Made by a program: the position numbers and the translations under genes
Assembly (NCBI RefSeq): GCF_036226685.1
Contig: NZ_CP109009.1
Location: 1,550,001-1,614,000, forward strand
Length of the DNA stretch: 64,000 nucleotides
Reading direction: 5' to 3'
DNA from: Streptomyces sp. NBC_00690
GTDB taxonomy: Bacteria; Actinomycetota; Actinomycetes; Streptomycetales; Streptomycetaceae
Notes under the pieces: model-generated
The model's database searches: none
Told to the model about the DNA's origin: nothing
What the model saw: the letters and a program-made list of their open reading frames with translations, nothing else
Shown here: positions 57,722 to 64,000 of the stretch, one piece after another
How the letters are laid out: each line of letters opens with the position of its first letter
Position numbering within the stretch: the first letter of the stretch is position 1

Positions 57722-58507
57722 CTACAGTCCGGCTCGGGAGAAGCGTCGCGCCGAGAGCGGTACGAAGATCACCAGCAGCAGGCCGGCCCAGAGCAGGGTC
57801 GCCGCCACCGGATGGGTCAGCGGCCATGCGGCGTCTGGCCCAGGGGTGCCCGGATTGCCGAACAACGAACGCGTCGCCGTCGCCAGTGCGCTGAGCGGGT
57901 TCCACTCACAGATCACCTGTAGCCAGCCCGGCATCCCGTCGGTGGGCACGAACGCGTTGGACACCATCGTGAGTGGCAGCGTCAACGGCGCTAGATTGGC
58001 CGCGGTGGATGCCGAGCGGATAGCCAATCCGAGGTAGGTACCGACCCATGCCAGCGCGTACCGGAACAGAAGAAGCAGTCCGATACCAGCCAACGTCTGC
58101 CCAATGCCGTTGTGTGGCCTCCAGCCGACGATCAGCCCGTACACCATCAGGACCACCAGACCGTACGCTCCGATGACTGCCTCCGCGCCGCTCTGTCCCA
58201 GCGGCACAGACACACGGTGAGTGGGCAGTGAGCGCAGGCGGTCCATCACTCCACGGGACTGGTCCATCGCAACGGCGACCATCGCTGAGGACAGCGCGGT
58301 CCCGGTGCCCAGCACAAACATGCCCGGCATCATGAATTCGCGGTAGTTGGAGGATCCCGGTACGTCAATCGCACTGCCGAACACGAAGCCGAACAACACC
58401 ACGAACACGGTCGGCATCAACATGATGGTGAGCAGGGTTCCGGGTTCGTGGCGCAACCGCAGAAGGTTTCGCTGAGTCAGAACCCAACCATCGATGAGGA
58501 CATTCAC
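57722..58507 (-). CDS. ABC-2 type exporter permease (DrrB-like)
   Basis: 261 residues with six predicted helices and the ABC-2 permease pattern: cytoplasmic start (NVLIDGWVLTQRNLLRLRH), FVVLFGFVFGSAI, MMPGMFVLGTG, and the final NPLSALATATRSLFGNP segment typical of DrrB-like drug exporters. The GTG overlaps the ATPase stop (GTGA). Together with the ATPase it should pump the finished compound out and give self-resistance. Confidence 0.92.
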   Translation of the reverse strand: MNVLIDGWVLTQRNLLRLRHEPGTLLTIMLMPTVFVVLFGFVFGSAIDVPGSSNYREFMMPGMFVLGTGTALSSAMVAVAMDQSRGVMDRLRSLPTHRVSVPLGQSGAEAVIGAYGLVVLMVYGLIVGWRPHNGIGQTLAGIGLLLLFRYALAWVGTYLGLAIRSASTAANLAPLTLPLTMVSNAFVPTDGMPGWLQVICEWNPLSALATATRSLFGNPGTPGPDAAWPLTHPVAATLLWAGLLLVIFVPLSARRFSRAGL

Positions 58508-59475
58508 GCCACTACCTCCTGCGTTTCAGCCGGCTTCGCCGAGTCAACGGTCTTGCCGGTCAGAGATAGGAAGACGTCATCGAGGCTTGACTCTCGAATC
58601 CCCACATCACGGATAGCGGCGCCGGATGCGTCGAGTTCACGCACGATCTGCGGCAGGGTCGGCACCACGCCCACCGCCGCGACCACAATGTGTGATCCGT
58701 CCGCCTCCGGGCGCTGGCCAGTGAGCCTTTCCAGCACCGTCATGGCAATCGGTAGGTGGTCGGAGGACTCCACCACGACGTCGATGTGGCTGCCGATCTG
58801 CGACTTGAGTTGGGCCGGGCTGCCTTCGGCGATGAGATGGCCGTGGTCGATCACGCCGACGGCGGAGGCGAGCTGGTCCACCTCCTCCAGATACTGGCTG
58901 GTGAGCAGGACCGTGGTGCCATCGGCGACCAGTTCGCGGATGGTGTCCCAAATCTCCATGCGACTTCGGACGTCGAGACCCGTGGTGGGCTCGTCGAGGA
59001 AGAGCACCGCTGGAGCACGCAGCAGGCTGGCGATCAGGTCTAGCCGGCGGCGCATGCCGCCGGAATAGGTGCCGGCCAGCCGATTGCCGGCATGGGCGAG
59101 GCTGAATCGTTCCAACAGTTCTTCCGCGCGGCGGCGAGCTCCACGTGCGCCTAACCGCGACAGGCGGCCGAAGATGCGCAGGTTCTCCCTGCCTGTCAGT
59201 TTGTCGTCGAGCGTGGCGTCTTGACCAGCCAGCCCGATCACCTTTCGGACTTCCCCAGGCTCCCTGGCTACGTCAAAACCGCCGACGACAGCCTGCCCGC
59301 CGCTGGGCCTGGTCAGCGTGCTCAGGATGCGCAGGGTAGTGCTCTTGCCCGCACCATTCGGGCCAAGCAAGCCATAGACCAGATTCGGCTGAATGGCCAG
59401 GTCTAGGCCGGTTAATGCCTCGACGCCCCCATACTGCTTTCGAAGATCTTTAGCATATACGATCGATTTTTCCAT
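58504..59475 (-). CDS. ABC exporter ATP-binding protein (DrrA-like)
   Basis: 323 residues from ATG 59475, which has GGGAG 6 bases upstream. Walker A GPNGAGKST, Q-loop GLAGQDATLDD, signature YSGGMRRRL, Walker B VLFLDEPTTGLD and a C-terminal DrrA extension (about 230-323) are all present, as in daunorubicin resistance ATPases. Coupled to the permease. The divergent TetR and its repeated operators probably control the pair. Confidence 0.94.
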   Translation of the reverse strand: MEKSIVYAKDLRKQYGGVEALTGLDLAIQPNLVYGLLGPNGAGKSTTLRILSTLTRPSGGQAVVGGFDVAREPGEVRKVIGLAGQDATLDDKLTGRENLRIFGRLSRLGARGARRRAEELLERFSLAHAGNRLAGTYSGGMRRRLDLIASLLRAPAVLFLDEPTTGLDVRSRMEIWDTIRELVADGTTVLLTSQYLEEVDQLASAVGVIDHGHLIAEGSPAQLKSQIGSHIDVVVESSDHLPIAMTVLERLTGQRPEADGSHIVVAAVGVVPTLPQIVRELDASGAAIRDVGIRESSLDDVFLSLTGKTVDSAKPAETQEVVA

Positions 59476-59497
59476 GATCATCTCCCGATCGGGTGCA

Positions 59498-59572
59498 GTG
59501 TACGCAGCACGAAGGCGGCCCACCGGGTACGGTGTACGCGACTCCAAGATAGTCACCGGGTACGGTGTACGC
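59498..59572. promoter_or_regulatory. Repeated operator between exporter and TetR genes
   Basis: A 19-base sequence, CACCGGGTACGGTGTACGC, occurs exactly at 59521-59539 and 59554-59572 (period 33 bases); a third partial copy GTGTACGC is at 59498-59505. Each full copy contains the palindrome CACCG-GGTA-CGGTG. They lie between divergent starts and are probably TetR-binding sites. Confidence 0.85.
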
Positions 59573-59646
59573 AAGTAGTTCACGCGCATATGCTGGTTGT
59601 TGTGTCGGACCCCAAACCCATCATCTGGATGCGACCGGAGAAATCC

Positions 59647-60336
59647 ATGCGCGGCCCAGCGCCGACGCACAGTCGCGAGGAGATCGCCGCGGTTGCGATC
59701 AAGATCGCGGACGCCGAGGGCCTGGAAGCCGCGTCAGTGCGCAACATCGCCAGGAACCTCGACGCGGGCGCGATGACCCTCTACCGGTACCTGCCCACCA
59801 AGGAGGATCTGTGGGCGGTGATGATCGACGAGGCGACCGTCTTCGAGCCACAGGAGCCAACTGGCGATCTCCGCGCCGACTTGATCGTCTTGGCACGCCG
59901 CAGGCGACAGCAGTTTCTGCGGCACCCCTGGCTGGCCCCGCTCCTCGCCACCCGCCCCATCATCGGCCCCAACTACTTGCGCGGTATGGAACGCGATCTC
60001 GCCGTTCTTGGCGGCTGCGGCCTGCGCATCGACGACACGATCGACGTGCTGAACCTGATCTACTCCTGGGTCAGCGGTGCCGTACAGGCCGAGCTGACCG
60101 AGCGGGCGAACGCACACGAGTCCGGCGTTGACCGTCATAGCTGGCGGATGCGCATGAAGCCTTATCTCGTGTCCCTGCTTGCGACCGGCGAGTTCCCTTA
60201 TCTGAGCAAAATGACCGAGGCAGCAGAGATCGCGGAGGCTGACGAACAGTTCGAGACCGGGCTGGCGATCATCCTGGGTGGAATCGAAGCCCGGTACTCG
60301 ACGCCCGAGAACAACAGATCGAGCACAGCTGACTAG
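59647..60336 (+). CDS. TetR family regulator with C-terminal TetR_C domain
   Basis: 229 residues from ATG 59647, preferred because GGAG stands 6 bases before it; in-frame ATGs at 59590 and 59629 lack this. The N-terminal DNA-binding domain (SREEIAAVAIKIADAEGLEA, SVRNIARNLDAGAMTLYRYL) is followed by a large helical domain with LARRRRQQFLRHPW and a drug-binding pocket of the TetR_C_33-like kind. Divergent from the DrrAB-like exporter, so most probably its product-responsive repressor. Confidence 0.9.
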   Translation: MRGPAPTHSREEIAAVAIKIADAEGLEAASVRNIARNLDAGAMTLYRYLPTKEDLWAVMIDEATVFEPQEPTGDLRADLIVLARRRRQQFLRHPWLAPLLATRPIIGPNYLRGMERDLAVLGGCGLRIDDTIDVLNLIYSWVSGAVQAELTERANAHESGVDRHSWRMRMKPYLVSLLATGEFPYLSKMTEAAEIAEADEQFETGLAIILGGIEARYSTPENNRSSTAD

Positions 60337-60375
60337 ACGCGCCGACACCAACTCGCTTCGACTGAGCACGAATAC

Positions 60376-61380
60376 TCAGCGAGGCGCACGCAGTTCCACG
60401 ATGGACATACGACCGGCAGGCAGGATCGAGGCAATCCCGAGACCTGCGGATCCGGCCAGCTCGCTCAGCTGCTCGGGGGTGTGCTGTCTGCCCCCGAAGT
60501 AGCAGAGCATGCGCAGGTCACCTTCTGTCTGGGCGTTCTGGTCGTTGAAATAGTCCACGACGAACACGCTTCCCGTCGTGGACGCCGCGTCCGCGCACCG
60601 TCGCATGATCTGGGCGGCTGCGGCGTCGTTCCAGTTGTGCAGGATGCTCGACAGCAAGTAGCCGTCCGCTCCCGCGGGAAGTTCATCGAAGAAGCTACCT
60701 GTCACGGCATTGGCACGATGGTCGAGACCGGCAGCGGCGATGGCCTTGCCTGCGCGACGCGCGGGCCCAGGCAGGTCGATGACCGTCCCCTGCAGTTCGG
60801 GATGGGACTGCAAGATGGTGATCAACATGCTGCCGTCGCCACCACCGACATCGATGAGATGGCGAAGCCTTCCCCATGGATATCCCTCGGCCACGGCCGG
60901 TGCGTGCACCGCCAGTCTGGCCCCCATCAGCACGTCGAATGACTCGGCGCGTGCATCGTTGGCCGACAGGTCGTCCCAGAACCCCAGGCCGTACTGCTGT
61001 GGGTACGCAGGCTCGCCGGTGCGAACCGTGTGCAGCAGATGGACGAGGCTCAACTCGGCATGGCCGATCGCACCTTCGATGTCGAGCACTGATCGCATTC
61101 CTTCGGGCTGGCCATCACATAGGTACCGGCCCATGTCAGTCACGTCGTAGGTGCCGGCTCCCGTACTCGACAGCACTCCGGCAGCGACAAGGTGTTCCAG
61201 CAGCCGCCCCAGTACGTCCTGGTCGGCCCGCAGAACCTCAGCCAGTGCCGCGGTTGTCCGAGTACCGTCGATGATGTGGTCAGCCAACCGCAACGTTGCT
61301 GCCACCCGGATCGCCATCGGGGTTACCAGATCGGCCGCAGCCCACACTCCCCCGCCTCTGGCGGTCGTCTTCTCGGCCAT
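60376..61380 (-). CDS. O-methyltransferase, DnrK/RdmB/TcmN-type
   Basis: 334 residues from ATG 61380 (AGGAGG upstream). An N-terminal winged-helix dimerisation domain (about 10-100; ADLVTPMAIRVAATLRLADH) is followed by a Rossmann domain with LIDVGGGDGSML (SAM), TVIDLPGPAR, and SSILHNWND, which carries the conserved His-Asn/Asp pair of this family. Such enzymes methylate anthracycline hydroxyls or, in RdmB, act as hydroxylases. It follows the aromatase/cyclase gene by 51 bases in the same operon. Confidence 0.92.
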   Translation of the reverse strand: MAEKTTARGGGVWAAADLVTPMAIRVAATLRLADHIIDGTRTTAALAEVLRADQDVLGRLLEHLVAAGVLSSTGAGTYDVTDMGRYLCDGQPEGMRSVLDIEGAIGHAELSLVHLLHTVRTGEPAYPQQYGLGFWDDLSANDARAESFDVLMGARLAVHAPAVAEGYPWGRLRHLIDVGGGDGSMLITILQSHPELQGTVIDLPGPARRAGKAIAAAGLDHRANAVTGSFFDELPAGADGYLLSSILHNWNDAAAAQIMRRCADAASTTGSVFVVDYFNDQNAQTEGDLRMLCYFGGRQHTPEQLSELAGSAGLGIASILPAGRMSIVELRAPR

Positions 61381-61431
61381 CACCCCTCCTGATTTTCAAC
61401 GATTGTCTGCTCGGTGAACACTGAGTGCCGA

Positions 61432-62370
61432 TCAGAAGCCTGCACGCTCCTCCGCAAATCTCTTGGCAAGGCTCAGGTTGCTCATGCTGTTGCTGCTCAG
61501 CAGACGCCGCAGGAATCGGCGCGCGTCACTGATTGTTGTCCCGCTGCCCAGTAGCGACAGTGCCGATGGTTTGATCGTGCTGGTGTGCCGGGCCTCGGCG
61601 ATGACGCCTTCCGGAGTCTCGGTGAACCGCCAGTGACCGGTGTGTGCGACCAACATCGCAGGCACACTGATTTGCTTGTACACAATCACGTTGGGTGGCA
61701 AGCAGATTCGCACCGACCGAACCGTGTGCGTCGCGCCATCGGGGCCCTTGGTATCCATGTCGAAGAACTGAACGTTCGGCACGTCCTCCGCCATGGTGAG
61801 CCCCACCACGTGTGGGATGCGCTCGGGCCACAGGTCAGCCCGGTAGAGATAGTCGTAGGCGTCCTCAATGGAACCGGCGATGAACAACGGGTCGGTGAAA
61901 GACAGGACGAGCTCATCCAGTTCGGCACGCCGTTCCGCCGTGTCACGCAGAGTTTCGAGGTGTTCCTTGCTGTCCTGACTGATCTTGTCCAGCAGTGGGC
62001 CAAGATCGGCGCCAGCCGGTGCGCCTACGTGGTGGCGCAACTCAACCCGGGTCCGGTCCTGCGCCAGCTCAGTGAACACCCACTCCCCGCGGATCTCAGT
62101 GGCGGGCGCATCGGCCTCCTTGTAGGTGAACGTGATGCGGCGTCCCGGCCGGTCAGTGCGGCGCACAGCCCGCCATGTGCGAACGGCAGAATCACCGACC
62201 AGCGACCAGTATTGGACCACCTCGCCCTCTTCGTCGCTGTCGACCAATTCCGCGTGCACGGCCGATAGATGAAACTGCGGCCACCGCGCCACGTCGGCAA
62301 CCAGCTCGAATACCGTTTCGTAGTCGGCGTTGATGGTCACGACCTGCTCAACCTGCTGCGTACTCGACAC
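61432..62370 (-). CDS. Didomain polyketide aromatase/cyclase
   Basis: 312 residues from GTG 62370 (GAGG upstream; an in-frame GTG 5 codons earlier is possible). Two SRPBCC/START-like halves: residues about 5-150 (VVTINADYETVFELVADVARWPQF in part) and 155-300 (AGSIEDAYDYLYRADLWPERIPHV in part). This is the architecture of didomain ARO/CYC proteins that set first-ring cyclisation and aromatisation at C7-C12 or C9-C14. It shares a divergent promoter region, with 11-bp repeats, with the TcmI-like gene. Confidence 0.92.
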   Translation of the reverse strand: MSSTQQVEQVVTINADYETVFELVADVARWPQFHLSAVHAELVDSDEEGEVVQYWSLVGDSAVRTWRAVRRTDRPGRRITFTYKEADAPATEIRGEWVFTELAQDRTRVELRHHVGAPAGADLGPLLDKISQDSKEHLETLRDTAERRAELDELVLSFTDPLFIAGSIEDAYDYLYRADLWPERIPHVVGLTMAEDVPNVQFFDMDTKGPDGATHTVRSVRICLPPNVIVYKQISVPAMLVAHTGHWRFTETPEGVIAEARHTSTIKPSALSLLGSGTTISDARRFLRRLLSSNSMSNLSLAKRFAEERAGF

Positions 62371-62445
62371 AACAAGACACCTCACAAGCGTCGTAGTGTC
62401 TGGAACCGTCGCACTCGACGATGTCGTTCGCCGCTAGACCTCTCA

Positions 62446-62487
62446 TCGAGAACCCTTCGAGTTGATCCGGCGTCGATTCGGCGTCGA
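62446..62487. promoter_or_regulatory. Candidate SARP-binding array (ARO/CYC / TcmI divergent promoter)
   Basis: TCGAG at 62446 and 62457 (11-base step) is followed by an exact direct repeat CGGCGTCGA at 62468-62476 and 62479-62487 (again 11 bases). The array lies in the 212-base gap between the aromatase (-) and TcmI-like (+) starts. Confidence 0.62.
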
Positions 62488-62582
62488 AGGCACCGGCGCA
62501 AGCTTGGCGAGACCTCGAAACGAGCCCTGCGAGGGTCCGTAGCGCGGCAACGGTTCCACCCGCCAACTGTGAGGAGAGGCAT

Positions 62583-63260
62583 ATGCCGAGCATCATCACT
62601 GTCGGCAAATTCGACAGTGATAACGTCGCCGACGTTTCCAAGATCCTTCGGGAGTTCGATGGCGGGGTTGCATCCGAGCTGCCCCAGCTGCGCCGCAGAC
62701 AGGTCTTCAACTACTGCGATCTCTATGTGCACATGCAGGACTGGGACGTCGAGGACGCAGCTGAGGCATACCGGAAATCAACCACTGATCCCCGATGCGC
62801 GCGGCTGAACGACAGCCTGTCGACCTACTTCGGCGTACACGCCGCGACGGAGGGCTGGGACGGACCGATCGACCAACCGACGGCCGAGCGTTTCTACGTG
62901 TGGCCTGCTCAGCATCTGGAGAACCTGGAGCAGACGTACAGCGCGGTGATCGTGAACACCCAGCGGCAGGAGCACATCCCTGAGGTGTCGCGGCTGTTCG
63001 CGGAATCGGATTCAACCGATTTTCCGCACAAAATGGGGACGCTGCGCCGCCAGATCTATCTGTGGCGTGGCATATACCTGCACATCCAGGACTTCGCAGA
63101 ACCCGACGCTACCAACGTGATCAGCGCAGTGTGGACGGAAGGCGATCCCCGCTTCCTCCAGCTCGTCGACGACCTTACGCAGGTCATTCCACCGTATGAC
63201 CCGCAAGGTAACTCGTTGGCCACTCGTTTCTACCACTGGGCAGCAGAGGTGTCAGAATGA
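62583..63260 (+). CDS. Tandem TcmI-family polyketide cyclase
   Basis: 225 residues from ATG 62583 (GAGGAGAG upstream). Two copies of the roughly 105-residue TcmI/cyclase_polyket dimeric alpha-beta-barrel domain are fused: the first with FNYCDLYVHMQDW and RFYVWPAQHL, the second with QIYLWRGIYLHIQDF and RFYHWAAEV. TcmI-type proteins normally are single-domain and homodimerise; they close late rings of tetracenomycin- and pentangular-type polyketides. The fusion would make a pseudodimer in one chain. The stop overlaps the next ATG (ATGA). Confidence 0.88.
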   Translation: MPSIITVGKFDSDNVADVSKILREFDGGVASELPQLRRRQVFNYCDLYVHMQDWDVEDAAEAYRKSTTDPRCARLNDSLSTYFGVHAATEGWDGPIDQPTAERFYVWPAQHLENLEQTYSAVIVNTQRQEHIPEVSRLFAESDSTDFPHKMGTLRRQIYLWRGIYLHIQDFAEPDATNVISAVWTEGDPRFLQLVDDLTQVIPPYDPQGNSLATRFYHWAAEVSE

Positions 63261-64000
63261 CCAAATTACCAACCCACCCCATTCGGCGGAAGCTGCCCGG
63301 CGTACTTCCGGCCGAGTACGAAACACTGCGGGAAAAGGGCATTGGCCGGGTTACCCTGCCCACCGGCAAGTTGGCATGGATGGTGGTCAGGCCAGAGTAC
63401 GCCCGATTCGTACTCTCCGACCCACGGTTCAGCTCGGACAAGATGAACGACGACTTTCCGAAAATGACGCCGAACTCGCTAAACAAGTTGAAGTACTGCG
63501 CGCCGTTCATGATCAACCTGGATGGCCCCGAACATACGGCGAAGAAGAAGCCGGTCATCCAGGAATTCTCCCCGGCCGGACTCACCCGCCTGCTGCCCCG
63601 CCTACGGGTCGCTGTGGTCGAGCAAGTCGACGCGATGCTGGAGCGGCAGGACAAACCAGTCGATTTGGTGATGGAGCTGTCCTACCCAATCGCCTGGCGC
63701 CTGCAGGAAGTGTTCCTCGGCATACCCAAGGCTGAACTGCGGAAGATGCGGGACAACGTCTGGGACCTGCTGATGCGAACCGGCACCGAGGACGAAGAGA
63801 AGGCATCAGCCGCGCGCCTGAACCAGCACGCGGAAGACGTCATGAAAGAGAAGGCAAAAAACCTCGGCGACGACCTGATGAGCCGTCTGATCCAACAGGA
63901 ACTCGAGGAGCATGGGGAGGTCGACTGGTTCCGGCTGGCCCCCCTGATGTTGTCGAACGCCCAAGGCATTCACAACTCGACGTCCACGATGATCTCGTTG
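63257..64000 (+). CDS. Cytochrome P450, N-terminal part (cut by the window end)
   Basis: 248 codons visible, still open at base 64000. VRPEYARFVLSDPRFSSDK and NLDGPEHTAKKKPVIQEFSP are the B- and C-helix region with the His-Thr/heme-propionate segment of class I bacterial P450s. The I helix reads MLSNAQGIHNSTSTM: the usual acid-alcohol pair (Glu/Asp-Thr) is replaced by Asn-Ser, as in P450s with unusual chemistry. Codon 4 is TTA. Translationally coupled to the tandem cyclase, so it probably acts on a cyclised intermediate. Confidence 0.88.
   Translation, partial: MTKLPTHPIRRKLPGVLPAEYETLREKGIGRVTLPTGKLAWMVVRPEYARFVLSDPRFSSDKMNDDFPKMTPNSLNKLKYCAPFMINLDGPEHTAKKKPVIQEFSPAGLTRLLPRLRVAVVEQVDAMLERQDKPVDLVMELSYPIAWRLQEVFLGIPKAELRKMRDNVWDLLMRTGTEDEEKASAARLNQHAEDVMKEKAKNLGDDLMSRLIQQELEEHGEVDWFRLAPLMLSNAQGIHNSTSTMISL

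Overview
The window looks like an actinomycete chromosome, most probably Streptomyces. Coding is GC-rich with strong third-position bias, GTG starts and ATGA/GTGA translational couplings are common, rare TTA codons sit in pathway genes, and ordinary streptomycete genes are present (uppP, lnt, ung, DUF3037/HipA pair). No rRNA, tRNA or CRISPR array was seen.

Region A (1-9.9 kb) is the edge of one aromatic (type II) polyketide locus. A minus-strand operon encodes KS-alpha, KS-beta/CLF, ACP, a DpsC-like KSIII and a discrete acyltransferase. It is followed by a methyltransferase, a bicovalent-FAD oxidoreductase of the aclacinomycin-oxidoreductase type, an NAD-dependent sugar epimerase/reductase, an acyl-CoA-dehydrogenase-fold flavoenzyme and the end of a PhyH-type dioxygenase. 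The set resembles anthracycline pathways.

Region B (10-28.7 kb) is mostly housekeeping or generic: DNA alkylation repair, TVP38/DedA-like and UppP membrane proteins, an rRNA methyltransferase, Lnt, oxidoreductases with a divergent TetR, uracil-DNA glycosylase, a peptide-binding lipoprotein, two SDRs and the HipA/DUF3037 pair. A second, truncated uppP tail lies near 14.1 kb.

Region C (28.7-64 kb, open at the right edge) is a second and unusual biosynthetic locus. Its left border holds decayed genes (integrase-like, alcohol dehydrogenase and acyl-CoA dehydrogenase fragments) and an aldehyde-dehydrogenase-like gene without its catalytic cysteine. Then come a FabV-type enoyl reductase and one giant modular type I PKS of 4,442 residues. 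The PKS is organised as KSQ-AT(malonyl)-ACP, then KS-AT(methylmalonyl)-DH-KR-ACP, then KS-AT(methylmalonyl)-DH-dead KR-ACP, with no thioesterase. To its right are a SARP, an SDR, a LuxR-type response regulator and a deleted IS481-family element. After these lies a second full type II set: ACP, DpsC-like KSIII, CLF and KS-alpha. Tailoring and export genes follow: P450, FAD hydroxylase, DrrAB-like ABC exporter with TetR, O-methyltransferase, didomain aromatase/cyclase, tandem TcmI-type cyclase, and a second P450 cut by the window end.

The most economical reading of region C is a type I/type II hybrid. The modular PKS builds a short branched triketide, possibly reduced in trans by FabV, and a serine-dependent KSIII-like enzyme hands it to the type II synthase as starter. 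Three intergenic regions in front of the type II operons carry TCGA- or TTCG-like repeats at exact 11-bp spacing, as expected for SARP binding, and several genes including both regulators contain TTA codons. The pathway may therefore be under SARP and bldA control.
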